64,000 nucleotides of DNA. Source: Bradyrhizobium huanghuaihaiense. GTDB lineage: Bacteria; Pseudomonadota; Alphaproteobacteria; Rhizobiales; Xanthobacteraceae. Below, piece by piece: positions 8,230-16,482 of the stretch. The notes under the pieces are model-generated. The model did not search any database, was not told the origin of the DNA, and was given only the letters and a program-made list of their open reading frames with translations. The position numbers were made by a program, and so were the translations under genes. Location: positions 124,001-188,000 of the forward strand of contig NZ_VLLA01000012.1 in the NCBI RefSeq assembly GCF_007830635.1, in the 5' to 3' direction. The first letter of the stretch is position 1. Each line of letters opens with the position of its first letter.

Positions 8230-9723
8230 TCAGAACCGCGGCAAATCCGGGAACGCCAGCTTGCCGGCATGGACATGCATGCGGCCGAGCTCGGCGCAGC
8301 GGTGCAGGGTGGGAAACACTTTTCCGGGATTGAGCAGGCCCTGGGCATCGAAGGCGCATTTCAGGCGCTGCTGCTGGTTGAGATCGATCTCGGTGAACAT
8401 GTCGCCCATGAGATCGCGCTTCTCGATGCCGACGCCGTGCTCGCCGGTGAGCACGCCGCCGAACTCGACGCAAGCGCGCAGGATGTCGGCGCCGAACGCT
8501 TCGGCGCGCTCGATCTCGCCGGGCTTGTTGGCATCGTAGAGGATCAGCGGGTGCAGATTGCCGTCGCCGGCGTGGAACACGTTGGCGCAGCCGAGCTGGT
8601 ATTTTTCCGAGAGCTCGCGGATGCGCGCCAGCGCCTTCGGCAGCGCGCCGCGCGGGATCGTGCCGTCCATGCAGAGATAGTCGGGCGAGATGCGGCCGAC
8701 GGCCGGGAACGCGGCCTTGCGGCCGGCCCAGAACAGGTTGCGCTCGGCTTCCGAATTGGAGATCTGCAGCGTCACCGAGCCGCAGCCTCTTGCGATGCTC
8801 TCGACCCGCGTGATCAGCTCGTCGACCTCGATCTTGGGCCCGTCGAGCTCGATGATCAGCAGCGCCTCGACATCGAGCGGATAGCCGGCATGAACGAAGG
8901 CTTCCGCGGCGTGGATCGCCGGCTTGTCCATCATCTCCATCCCGCCGGGAATGATGCCGGCGCCGATGATGCGCGCCACGCATTCGCCGGCCGCCTCGAC
9001 CTGCGCGAATCCAACCATCAGCGCGCGCGCCGTCTCCGGCTTTTGCAGGATGCGCACCGTGATCTCGGTGATGACGCCGAGCAGTCCCTCCGAGCCGGTG
9101 ATGACGCCCATCAAATCATAGCCGGCGTTCTCGCACCCCTTGCCGCCGATGCGCAGGATCTCGCCGCTCATCAGGACAATCTCGCAACCGAGCACGTTGT
9201 TGGTGGTCATGCCGTATTTCAGGCAATGCACGCCGCCGGAATTCTCCGCGACATTGCCGCCGATCGAGCAGGCGATCTGGGAGGACGGATCGGGCGCGTA
9301 ATAGAAGCCGGCATGCGCGACCGCCTGGCTGATCGCGAGGTTGGTGACGCCGGGCTCGGTGACGACGACGCGGTTGTCGAAATCGATCTCGCGGATGCGC
9401 TTGAACTTGCCGAGTCCCAGCAGCACGCCGTCTTCCAGCGGCAGCGCGCCGCCGGACAGCGACGTGCCCGAGCCGCGCGGCACCACCTTGATGCCATGCG
9501 CGGCACAATATTTCAGGACGAGCGAGACCTGCTCGGTCGTATCGGGCAGCACCACGACCATCGGCGGCTGCCGATAGGCAGTCAGCCCGTCGGATTCATA
9601 GGCCCGCATCTCGGCGGCGCTGTCGATCACGCCTTCGCCAGGCACGATCGCGCGCAAGGCGGCGACGATCTCGCTGCGACGCGCCAGCACTTTCTGGTCG
9701 CTCGCGGGCATCATGATGGCCAT
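8230..9723 (-). CDS. glcD: glycolate oxidase subunit GlcD (FAD-linked)
   Basis: 497-residue catalytic FAD subunit of glycolate oxidase, also the D-lactate dehydrogenase fold. The PCMH FAD domain shows VVPRGSGTSLSGGALP (about residues 80-95) and DPSSQIACSIGGNVAENSGG (about 145-165). The C-terminal FAD-oxidase domain has HAGDGNLHP and GGVLTGEHGVGIEKR. It acts with GlcE and GlcF. It starts within a CDS-free gap that also precedes cytochrome c550 on the other strand. The gene is split from glcEF by the ABM gene and a dispersed repeat, so it may have its own transcript. Confidence 0.94.
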   Translation of the reverse strand: MAIMMPASDQKVLARRSEIVAALRAIVPGEGVIDSAAEMRAYESDGLTAYRQPPMVVVLPDTTEQVSLVLKYCAAHGIKVVPRGSGTSLSGGALPLEDGVLLGLGKFKRIREIDFDNRVVVTEPGVTNLAISQAVAHAGFYYAPDPSSQIACSIGGNVAENSGGVHCLKYGMTTNNVLGCEIVLMSGEILRIGGKGCENAGYDLMGVITGSEGLLGVITEITVRILQKPETARALMVGFAQVEAAGECVARIIGAGIIPGGMEMMDKPAIHAAEAFVHAGYPLDVEALLIIELDGPKIEVDELITRVESIARGCGSVTLQISNSEAERNLFWAGRKAAFPAVGRISPDYLCMDGTIPRGALPKALARIRELSEKYQLGCANVFHAGDGNLHPLILYDANKPGEIERAEAFGADILRACVEFGGVLTGEHGVGIEKRDLMGDMFTEIDLNQQQRLKCAFDAQGLLNPGKVFPTLHRCAELGRMHVHAGKLAFPDLPRF

Positions 9724-9953
9724 ATTACGAAGCCTTCGTCCGACGGAGGAAATTGTCCCGGCAAATCAATCATGTCTTGCCGTCTTTGGGTAGGGTCCTC
9801 CGAAGGTCGCATTGCTTTGTTGCAGCGCAAGTTCTCTCTGGGGCAAGTCGGCTATCAGGAAACCTGTCAAAGTTTCGCGGCTTGTCCACCTGCATCGGAC
9901 CTGCCAAAACCACGACCCTCCATCTGACCCGGGAAGAGACGAAGAGCACCCTT

Positions 9954-10364
9954 ATGACAAAACTGACTTTCGGCGCGCTGGTTGCCCTCGCCATGACCGC
10001 CGCAGCGTCCACCGCCATATCGTCCAACGCGATGGCGCAGGACGCAGCCGCAGGCAAGACGTCGTTCAACAAGTGCCTGGCGTGCCACGCGATCGGCGAA
10101 GGCGCCAAGAACAAGGTCGGCCCCGAGCTGAACGGCCTCAACGGCCGCAAGTCGGGAACTGCGCCGGACTACAGCTATTCGGATGCGAACAAGAATTCCG
10201 GCATCACCTGGGACGAGGCGACCTTCAAGGAATACATCAAGGACCCCAAGGCCAAGATCCCCGGCACCAAGATGGCGTTCGCCGGCATCAAGAACGAGAC
10301 CGAGATCAACAATCTCTGGACCTTCATCTCGCAGTACGACAAGGACGGGAAGATCAAGCAGTAA
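9954..10364 (+). CDS. cycA: cytochrome c550 (class I, periplasmic), CycA
   Basis: 136-residue soluble c-type cytochrome. A signal peptide (about residues 1-28, cleaved after AMA) sends it to the periplasm. The haem site CLACH is at 41-45 and the axial Met is in GTKMAF at 107. The fold is the long cytochrome c2/mitochondrial-like type (GPELNGLNGRKSG, YSYSDANKNSG). I recognise it as very like CycA of Bradyrhizobium japonicum, a carrier between the bc1 complex and terminal acceptors. ATG 9954 gives a proper signal peptide; more upstream in-frame starts do not. Confidence 0.88.
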   Translation: MTKLTFGALVALAMTAAASTAISSNAMAQDAAAGKTSFNKCLACHAIGEGAKNKVGPELNGLNGRKSGTAPDYSYSDANKNSGITWDEATFKEYIKDPKAKIPGTKMAFAGIKNETEINNLWTFISQYDKDGKIKQ

Positions 10365-10397
10365 GCGCGCGAACGGCGGCCGCCGCTCGAAAACGCT

Positions 10398-11381
10398 TTA
10401 GTCGGCGGCCGCCTGCGCCGGGACGATGCTTCCGATCATCGTCTCGATCTCCGTCTTCACCAGATCCGGCACGGCGTTCTGCACCATGTGGCCGAGCTCG
10501 GGCAGCACGATCAGCTTCGCATTCGGCACCAATGCTGCAAACGGCCGCGCGTGGATGCTGGTTTTCACCGTCTTGTCGGGCTCGCCCGCGATGATCGTGA
10601 CCGGCGCCTTGATCTCGCCGTAGCGCGCGACCTGCGCGGCCACCGACTCTTTCAGCGTCACCAGATCATAGGCATTGGCGATGAACTCGCGCGGGCGCAG
10701 CAAAAGCGGCGTCGCGGAGTCCTGCACGAAACCATCCGGCATAACTTGCGGCAAGAACACGTTGCGCGCGCCGGACTCGGCGACGAAATAGCCGAGCGGC
10801 AGCGTGATGGTGTAGGCGAGCAGCGGGCCGACGACGGGCGTTGCGATGAGCTCGTTGTAGCGGCCGACGCCGCCGCGCCAGGGATGGGTGACGGGGGCCA
10901 GCATCACGAGGCCAGCGACGCGGGCCGGATGATCGAGCGCGATCCGCGCGCCGAGCGCGCCGCTCCAGGAATGCACGACGAAGATCGCGCGCTCGATCCC
11001 GAGCTTTTGAAGCGCCTCGTCGATCATCCGCGCCTGGACCTCCGGCGTCGAATCCTGCCGCCGCGCGCGCGTGCTCCAGCCGTGGCCGGGACGGTCGATC
11101 AGGATCACGCGATGGTTCTGGGCGAGGCGGTCACCGAGCGGACGCCGCATCGCTTCGAGGTTGGAGCTCGCGCCGTGCAGCATCACGATCGGCAAGGCAG
11201 CCTCGCGCGGGCCGATGTCGACGACGTGAAGCACGGCGCCATCGACCTCGATCATGCGGCCCTGCGGCGGAAAGGCGCGCTGCACGGCGAGGACACCCGC
11301 CTGCGTAACCAGCACCAGCAGAACCAGCGCCGTCACGACTGACATCACGATCATGGAGAGAATCCGGGCGATCCAGGGCAC
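10398..11381 (-). CDS. membrane-anchored alpha/beta hydrolase
   Basis: 327 residues. An N-terminal hydrophobic segment (about 5-30) should anchor it in the inner membrane, with the catalytic domain outside. The oxyanion strand is VMLHGASSN; the nucleophile elbow is VHSWSG with Ser138, replacing the usual GHSxG; the acid is probably Asp in AGEPDKTV, and the base His in LGHMVQN. The substrate is unknown; similar proteins are called haloalkane dehalogenase- or esterase-like. It converges on cycA with a 33-base gap. Confidence 0.8.
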   Translation of the reverse strand: MPWIARILSMIVMSVVTALVLLVLVTQAGVLAVQRAFPPQGRMIEVDGAVLHVVDIGPREAALPIVMLHGASSNLEAMRRPLGDRLAQNHRVILIDRPGHGWSTRARRQDSTPEVQARMIDEALQKLGIERAIFVVHSWSGALGARIALDHPARVAGLVMLAPVTHPWRGGVGRYNELIATPVVGPLLAYTITLPLGYFVAESGARNVFLPQVMPDGFVQDSATPLLLRPREFIANAYDLVTLKESVAAQVARYGEIKAPVTIIAGEPDKTVKTSIHARPFAALVPNAKLIVLPELGHMVQNAVPDLVKTEIETMIGSIVPAQAAAD

Positions 11382-11684
11382 TTCACAATTACGAGCGTGG
11401 CACGTGGCAGTTTCGCCCCGGGCCCTTCGGCACTTCCACAGAAATTAAGGGGGCTGTGGATATGTCCACAATTGCCAAACAGAAAAAGCAAGTGGAATCA
11501 ATGATGTTGCCCTGCGACACGCAAGCTTCGGACCAGCTTCATGCGACCGTCATCGCGGCTTCCATATAATCGCCACGGTCGGTTCCGCCATTTAGGCGCG
11601 GGTGGGCGCCGATCCTCCTTGCAGCCTTCAGGGATGCGGGAAAGGCCGGCAGGATTTGTCCTGGTTTGAACCGGAGGATTTTCG
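11382..11684. other. intergenic region with clustered TCCACA half-sites
   Basis: About 300 bases between divergent genes. At 11435-11470 three TCCACA units alternate in orientation: TCCACAG, 12 bases, CTGTGGA, TATG, TCCACA. The last two form a 16-bp palindrome. They resemble DnaA-box halves or an operator. No gene is convincing in the rest. Confidence 0.5.
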
Positions 11685-11867
11685 ATGAGCTTCAGATCGA
11701 ATGACACTGCAATCGATGAAATCGTCGCAAGCTGCAACGGCGACCTGCGCGGTGCCGTGCGGGCACTGCTGCTGATCAACGAGCATCTCGAGGCGGAGCT
11801 TGCCAAGGCCTACGCCGCGGCCGCAGATCGCGGCCTCGCCGAGCGCGGCGGCAGCGTCCTGCATTAG
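11685..11867 (+). CDS. small hypothetical protein (60 aa)
   Basis: Sixty residues, predicted mostly helical: MSFRSNDTAIDEIVASCNGDL opening, then a leucine-rich segment RGAVRALLLINEHLEAELAKAY. The start has a clear CGGAGG ribosome site nine bases upstream, which is the best evidence that it is translated. It ends converging with the next gene with a 4-base overlap. I do not recognise a named family; similar short helical proteins seem common in Bradyrhizobium. Function unknown. Confidence 0.65.
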   Translation: MSFRSNDTAIDEIVASCNGDLRGAVRALLLINEHLEAELAKAYAAAADRGLAERGGSVLH

Positions 11868-12130
11868 TCCTGGTTGGTACTGTCCTCGGCCTTTTCGTCG
11901 TCGGCGGCGGGTGCGGGACAGGCGCGAATCGTAGAGCGGGCAAGCTTGGCATCGGCCCTGGACTTGTAGGGACCGTCGCCGAACCAGATATCGCCGATGA
12001 TGACCGGATTGCTGGTCACGATGTCGCATTTGCCGGTGGCGCGGTTGCCGACCACCCAGAACAGTCCGTCGGCAAAACTCATCGTTCCCGACGCGAGCAG
12101 CAAGCTACCCGCAAAGATCAAGCGCTTCAT
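11864..12130 (-). CDS. small secreted hypothetical protein
   Basis: 88 residues with a signal peptide MKRLIFAGSLLLASGTMSFA, cleaved near residue 20. The mature part, DGLFWVVGNRATGKCDIVTSNP, contains two Cys (in KCDIV and RACPA) that could form one disulfide in the periplasm. It ends in an acidic tail (DDEKAEDSTNQD). AGGAG precedes the chosen ATG. No named family recognised. Confidence 0.7.
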   Translation of the reverse strand: MKRLIFAGSLLLASGTMSFADGLFWVVGNRATGKCDIVTSNPVIIGDIWFGDGPYKSRADAKLARSTIRACPAPAADDEKAEDSTNQD

Positions 12131-12254
12131 GGCTGTGCTCCTGCGCTGCAGGTAAGCCTGTGGCGGCGGCTGCAATAGCCCTCAAAACGCCGCGCTTGCG
12201 ATCGTGGTTAATCGGCAGGCGCCGCATTCCCTCAAGAACTGATCGAGTTCGAGG

Positions 12255-12896
12255 CTAGATGTCGCGGCCTTCGACCTTCTCGGTCAGCGCCTTGACCTGG
12301 TCGGGGATCTTCTCGAGGTGCGGATTGACGGCCAGCGCCTTGCGATAGGCCTCGAGCGCACGCTTCTCGTCGCCGACCTCCTGCATGATCATCCCGAGGC
12401 CTGCGAGCGCGCCGAAATGGCGGGGCTCGCGGATAAGCACCTCACGGATGTCGGCGAGCGAGCGGCCGTAATCGTTCTGCATGTAATAGAGCGTGGCGCG
12501 GCGGTTCCACGCCTCGATGTAGTCGGGCCTGAGCTTGATCACCGAATCCAGCAGCTTGATCGCGATCTCGATCTTCTGCGCGTCGACCGCGGTCTTGGCC
12601 CGGGACATCAGAAGCGCCGCGGTGTCGCTCGGGGTCTGCAGCCAGATCGCCCAGATCCGCGCCTCGACATGCTTGGCGCTGGCCTCGTCGGGCGCCGCCT
12701 TCAGCGCGCCGAACAGGAAATCGAGATTCTTGCTGCGGTCGACCTTCGGCAGCTTGGACGGCGCCTCCGGCAGCTTCTTCTGCTTGCCGGGCGGGCTCGG
12801 CGGCTCAATCTGCTGCGCCAGCGCCGGAGCGAGGCCAGTGGCGCCCAGGACGAGAGCCAGGCACAGCGTGCGCACGAAAGGGAATCTCACTGCCAT
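12255..12896 (-). CDS. periplasmic TPR-repeat protein
   Basis: 213 residues. A signal peptide ends at PALAQQ (about residue 28), followed by a Pro/Lys-rich linker. From about residue 95 to 205 it is built of tetratricopeptide repeats, seen as KIEIAIKLLDSVIKLRPDYIEAWNRRATLYY, DYGRSLADIREVLIREPRH and DEKRALEAYRKALAVNPH in turn. TPRs are protein-interaction scaffolds. The neighbours suggest no partner. A conserved rhizobial family. Confidence 0.82.
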   Translation of the reverse strand: MAVRFPFVRTLCLALVLGATGLAPALAQQIEPPSPPGKQKKLPEAPSKLPKVDRSKNLDFLFGALKAAPDEASAKHVEARIWAIWLQTPSDTAALLMSRAKTAVDAQKIEIAIKLLDSVIKLRPDYIEAWNRRATLYYMQNDYGRSLADIREVLIREPRHFGALAGLGMIMQEVGDEKRALEAYRKALAVNPHLEKIPDQVKALTEKVEGRDI

Positions 12897-13014
12897 GGTG
12901 AAAGTCTAAACGCGCAAAGCCGCCCTTGCAAAGCAAAGGCGGCGTCAAACTCGTGTGAGACCGTGGTCTTGCGGGGCGCGCGAAGGCGACCGCGAGGGCA
13001 ATCAGCCGCTCAGC

Positions 13015-13140
13015 TCAGCCCTGGCGAGCCTTGAAGCGGCGCTGCACCTTGTTGATCACATAGACCCGGCCCTTGCGGCGGACCAGGCGGTTGGCGCGAT
13101 GGCGACCGCGCAGCGATTTCAGCGAGTTACGGACCTTCAT
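13015..13140 (-). CDS. rpmJ: 50S ribosomal protein L36, cysteine-free type
   Basis: 41-residue basic protein beginning MKVRNSLKSLRGRHR, with RRKGRVYVINK near the middle: the alphaproteobacterial L36 of the large ribosomal subunit. The usual L36 zinc ribbon has Cys/His ligands; here there is no Cys at all, so this is the zinc-independent (YkgO-like) form, normal in this group. Isolated gene, not in a ribosomal operon. Confidence 0.93.
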   Translation of the reverse strand: MKVRNSLKSLRGRHRANRLVRRKGRVYVINKVQRRFKARQG

Positions 13141-13433
13141 GGCAGAATCCTGAACGTTCGAAAGGCCGTGTTCGGCACTACCGTTTCGGCACGCGCGAAT
13201 GTGGCAAAATGAGATCTTTCCCGCTGGCGGACCGACCGCCCGGGACGGGGCGGTTCTTAAGGCATGGCGGGAGGTCATGTCAATGTTAACTGCCCGGTTC
13301 CGAACCGGCAATTTCGCGAAAACAACCCCATGCACAGTAGAAGCGGCCGGATCGGCCCGATTTAACTCACCAGAGGCCAGGCACAGCAACGACTTTTGCG
13401 GGCTGCGGTTTTGCTTCCAGCAACGCCTTGCCA
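13141..13433. other. intergenic region upstream of rpmJ and the amidohydrolase
   Basis: About 290 bases that must hold the rpmJ promoter on the minus strand. I see only GC-rich imperfect palindromes such as GGTTCCGAACC at 13298-13308 and CCGGATCGGCCCG at 13350-13362, and no small gene. Confidence 0.4.
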
Positions 13434-13458
13434 AATTCGTTATATCATATAATCAATT
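13434..13458. promoter_or_regulatory. 25-bp AT-rich palindrome, putative operator over the promoter
   Basis: Centred on 13446: core TTATAT-C-ATATAA at 13440-13452 is perfect, and AATT flanks at 13434-13437 and 13455-13458 are also symmetric; only the two positions between on each side mismatch. TATAAT at 13448-13453 is a likely -10 box inside it. It lies 24 bases upstream of the amidohydrolase start, the place for a repressor (GntR- or TetR-like dimer, inferred). Confidence 0.65.
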
Positions 13459-13482
13459 TGACAACCCGTCGGGAGGAAACCA

Positions 13483-14367
13483 ATGCCGAAGCTGAAGCTG
13501 CCCAATATCGACGATGTCGTCGCCATCGATATCCACACCCATGCCGAGGAGCCCTGCGGCTGCCATCCCGATGACGGCTACGACGACTTCCAGGCGCAGA
13601 TGGCGGAGTACTTCAAGTCGCCGAACAAGCATCCGCCGACGGTGCCGGAGACCGCGGCCTATTATCGCTCCAAGAACATCGCCGCGGTGATCTTCCCTGT
13701 TGATGCCGAGCGCGAGACCGGCTTCCGCCGCTACAACAATTACGAGATGATCGAGGCCGCCTCCGATCATCTCGACGTCCTCATCCCGTTCGTCTCGATC
13801 GATCCGCACAAGGGCAAGCTCGGCGCGCGCGAGGCGCGCAAGCTGATCGAGGAATACGGCGTGCGCGGCTTCAAATTCCATCCGACCATGCAGGGCTTCT
13901 ACGCCAACGACCGCATGGCCTATCCGCTCTACGAAGAGATCAACAATGGCGGCGCGATCGCGCTGTTCCACACCGGCCAGACCGGCGTCGGCTCGGGCAT
14001 GCCCGGCGGCATGGGCATGCGGCTGAAATATTCCAACCCGATGTACATGGACGACGTCGCGGCCGATTTCCCCGACCTCAAGATCATCCTCGCCCATCCC
14101 TCCTTCCCCTGGCAGGAAGAGGCGCTGTCGGTCGCGACCCACAAGCCGAACGTCTACATCGACCTCTCGGGCTGGTCGCCAAAGTACTTCCCGCCGATCC
14201 TGGTGCGCTACATCAACTCGATCCTGCAGGACAAGATGCTGTTCGGCTCGGACTGGCCGGTGATCACGCCGGACCGCTGGCTGTCGGACTTCGCCAAGAT
14301 CGACATCCGCGACGAGATCCGGCCGAAGGTGTTGAAAGCGAACGCGCGCAAGTTGCTGGGGATCTAG
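13483..14367 (+). CDS. amidohydrolase family 2 metal-dependent hydrolase
   Basis: 294-residue TIM-barrel hydrolase (PF04909 type). Metal ligands are seen in DIHTHAEEP (about residues 16-24), in RGFKFHPTMQGFYAND (about 125-140), in the ILAHPSFPW histidine (about 205) and in LFGSDWPV (about 260). The family includes decarboxylases and C-C or C-O hydrolases of aromatic pathways; 4-hydroxyphenyl-beta-ketoacyl-CoA hydrolases are close in appearance. A GGGAGG site precedes the ATG. It stands alone behind an unusually clear palindrome, so it is probably induced by its substrate. Substrate unknown. Confidence 0.83.
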   Translation: MPKLKLPNIDDVVAIDIHTHAEEPCGCHPDDGYDDFQAQMAEYFKSPNKHPPTVPETAAYYRSKNIAAVIFPVDAERETGFRRYNNYEMIEAASDHLDVLIPFVSIDPHKGKLGAREARKLIEEYGVRGFKFHPTMQGFYANDRMAYPLYEEINNGGAIALFHTGQTGVGSGMPGGMGMRLKYSNPMYMDDVAADFPDLKIILAHPSFPWQEEALSVATHKPNVYIDLSGWSPKYFPPILVRYINSILQDKMLFGSDWPVITPDRWLSDFAKIDIRDEIRPKVLKANARKLLGI

Positions 14368-14393
14368 TCGGGGTCCCATGACCGCTGCGCACA

Positions 14394-14424
14394 GAGGGCT
14401 TCGATCCCGTTGATCGAAGCCCTC
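14394..14424. terminator. bidirectional hairpin between convergent genes
   Basis: Arms 14394-14406 and 14412-14424 are perfect 13-bp complements with loop CCGTT. It lies between the convergent amidohydrolase and SDR genes and could end both transcripts. No strong T run. Confidence 0.7.
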
Positions 14425-14441
14425 ACGTTCCGGCGAAGACG

Positions 14442-15176
14442 TCAGACTTGCGCCAGGCCTCCATCGACGAAGACCTCGCCCCCAGTCATGAAGCTGCTGT
14501 CCGCGGACGCCAGGAACGCGGCCACCGCACCCGTCTCGGAGGGGTCGCCCACACGCCCGATGGGCGTGGCGCTTCCCAGCGCATCGAACGCTTCCTCGCC
14601 GACGACCTCCAGCGCCAGCTCCGTCTTGGTCGGCCCGGGCGACAGCACATTGACGCGAATGCCGGTGCCGCGCAGGTCCTGCGCCCAGCTGCGGGCCAGA
14701 TTGCGGATCGCAGCCTTGGTCGCGCTGTAAATGCTGAACTGCGGCGTCCCCATCACCCCCGTGCTCGAACCGGTGAGAATGATCGACGCCCCCTTCGTCA
14801 TCATCGGCAGGGCCTTTTGCACGGTGAACACGAGCCCCTTCACATTGACGTCGAAAGTCTGATCGTAGTGCTCGACCGTGATCTCGCCGAGCGGCGCAAA
14901 CGATCCGGTCCCGGCGTTGGCAAACAGAATATCGAGCCCGCCCCGCTCGGCTTTCACCGCCGCGTACAGTCTGTCGAGGTCGGACAGATCGGTCACCGAG
15001 CCCCTGACGGCGCGCGCCGAGGGCCCCAGCTGCGCAACGGCGGCATCGAGCGGCTCCTGCCGCCGCCCGAAGAGGTAGACGAACGCGCCTTCGTCGACGA
15101 ACCGTTTCGCCGCTCCAAGTCCGATGCCGGTTCCGCCGCCCGTCACCACCGCCGTCTTGCCTTGTAGTCTGCTCAT
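14442..15176 (-). CDS. short-chain dehydrogenase/reductase (SDR)
   Basis: 244-residue classical SDR. The NAD(P)-binding motif TGGGTGIG is at about 12-19, NAG at about 86, catalytic Ser in ILTGSSTG (about 135) and the YSATK dyad (about 150-154). The C-terminal SFMTGGEVFVDGG is typical. The ATG before SRLQGK has AAGGAG upstream. It diverges from an HxlR-type regulator, the usual arrangement for quinone or aldehyde reductases under HxlR control. Substrate unknown. Confidence 0.85.
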   Translation of the reverse strand: MSRLQGKTAVVTGGGTGIGLGAAKRFVDEGAFVYLFGRRQEPLDAAVAQLGPSARAVRGSVTDLSDLDRLYAAVKAERGGLDILFANAGTGSFAPLGEITVEHYDQTFDVNVKGLVFTVQKALPMMTKGASIILTGSSTGVMGTPQFSIYSATKAAIRNLARSWAQDLRGTGIRVNVLSPGPTKTELALEVVGEEAFDALGSATPIGRVGDPSETGAVAAFLASADSSFMTGGEVFVDGGLAQV

Positions 15177-15230
15177 GATGTGCTCCTTCATTGAGGTTGC
15201 ACTGAGCTGGCGGCCTACCCACCTATCGAC

Positions 15231-15254
15231 AAGTATGCACCTTTTGGTAAGTGC
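15231..15254. promoter_or_regulatory. putative HxlR operator between the SDR and hxlR-type genes
   Basis: AAGTATGCACCTTTTGGTAAGTGC region: GCAC (15237-15240) and GTGC (15251-15254) are inverted arms around CTTTTGGTAA. AT-rich, in the 85-base gap between divergent genes and immediately before the regulator start. HxlR/YodB proteins commonly bind short inverted repeats of this kind. Confidence 0.5.
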
Positions 15255-15261
15255 CCAAAAA

Positions 15262-15702
15262 ATGTCAGACCCGACCTCTCCTCCGGCGCCGCCTTCACCC
15301 GCTGTCCAGAACTGCACGCCGAATTTGCCCGGCTTCACGTGCGGCTTAGATGCGACCTTGCGGGTCGTCGCCGGCAAGTGGAAGCCGCTGATCCTGTACT
15401 TCCTCGCGCAGGGCGGGCCGACCCGCTACGGCGAGCTCCGGCGATCCGTGCGCGATGTCAGCGACAAAGTGCTGATCCAGCAGCTTAGGGAGCTCGAGGC
15501 CGATGGTCTCGTGAAGCGGACCGACTACAAGGAGGTGCCGCCGCGCGTGGACTACAGCCTCACCACGCTGGGCCTCAGCCTGGCCCAGGCGCTGGTGCCG
15601 CTCTGCGCGTGGGGCACCGAGCACATGGCGGAGGTCAGCCGGGTCTTCGCCGAGCGGGACACCTGGAATACGAAACACGGTAAGCCGACTGCGTCGGCAT
15701 AG
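15262..15702 (+). CDS. HxlR-family winged-helix transcriptional regulator
   Basis: 146 residues. The HxlR core begins at about residue 30 with TCGLDATLRVVAGKWKPLILYFL, then RYGELRRSVRDVSDKVLIQQLRELEADGLVKR (winged helix) and VDYSLTTLG. The Cys in TCGLD is at the position used as a redox or quinone sensor in YodB/HypR relatives. I chose ATG 15262; an earlier ATG at 15235 would place the coding region over the apparent operator. It probably represses the divergent SDR gene and itself. Confidence 0.85.
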   Translation: MSDPTSPPAPPSPAVQNCTPNLPGFTCGLDATLRVVAGKWKPLILYFLAQGGPTRYGELRRSVRDVSDKVLIQQLRELEADGLVKRTDYKEVPPRVDYSLTTLGLSLAQALVPLCAWGTEHMAEVSRVFAERDTWNTKHGKPTASA

Positions 15703-15734
15703 TCCGTGCGCTTGCGACACAAGGGAGCGGATCA

Positions 15735-16475
15735 ATGAGCATCAAAGCCGTCGTCTTCGACGCCTACGGAACGCTCTACGACATCCAGTCTGTTGCTGAC
15801 GTCACCGAGGATGCGTTTCCGGGCTATGGCGAGATCATCACGCAGGTCTGGCGCATCAAGCAGCTCGAATACACCTGGCTGCGCTCGCTGATGCAGCGCT
15901 ACCAGGATTTTGACGCGGTCACGCGCGAGGCGCTCGCCTATACGCTGCGCGTGCTCGGGCTCGCCTATGACAGCGAGGCATTCGAGCGCGTGATCGAAAA
16001 GTATCTGCATCTCGATCTCTATCCGGATGCAACGAGCGCGCTTGCAGCCTTGAGGCCGCGACAACTCGCCATCCTCTCCAACGGCAGTCCGGACATGCTG
16101 AACGCGCTGGTGCGCAACTCCGGGCTCGACCGGCTGCTCGATGCCACCATCAGCGTCGATGCGAAGAAGATCTTCAAGCCGAGCCCGGCGGCCTATCAGC
16201 TGATCGGCGAGGTGCTCGGCACCGCGCCGGACGAGGTGCTGTTCGTGTCGTCCAATCCGTGGGACGTCGCGGGCGCAAAATCCTTCGGTCTGAACGTGGC
16301 CTGGATCGAGCGGGTGACGCCCGAGGCGATGGCGCTGGCTTGCGTCGAGAACGAACTCGTGGCACCGCTGACCATGTTCAAGGCGCTCCGGACCCAGATG
16401 GACGAACTCGGCTTTGCGCCGGATCATCGCGTCCGTTCGCTCTCGGAGCTGCCCACCATCGTCGCCCGCCCGTGA
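15735..16475 (+). CDS. (S)-2-haloacid dehalogenase, type II (HAD superfamily)
   Basis: 246 residues. The HAD motifs are all present: nucleophile Asp9 in VVFDAYGTLYD, motif II LSNGSPDML (about 115), motif III Lys in KKIFKPSP (about 150) and motif IV SSNPWDVAGAKSFG (about 175), in the order and wording of L-2-haloacid dehalogenases. It hydrolyses 2-haloacids to hydroxyacids, if the substrate is the usual one. It precedes the YbaK-like gene by 7 bases, so the two are co-transcribed. Confidence 0.88.
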   Translation: MSIKAVVFDAYGTLYDIQSVADVTEDAFPGYGEIITQVWRIKQLEYTWLRSLMQRYQDFDAVTREALAYTLRVLGLAYDSEAFERVIEKYLHLDLYPDATSALAALRPRQLAILSNGSPDMLNALVRNSGLDRLLDATISVDAKKIFKPSPAAYQLIGEVLGTAPDEVLFVSSNPWDVAGAKSFGLNVAWIERVTPEAMALACVENELVAPLTMFKALRTQMDELGFAPDHRVRSLSELPTIVARP

Positions 16476-16482
16476 GAATTGA

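Noticed and set aside
11455..11470. Replication origin suggested by TGTGGATA/TCCACA motifs
   Set aside because: Only two or three imperfect DnaA-like boxes, no AT-rich unwinding region and no dnaA, parAB or hemE nearby.
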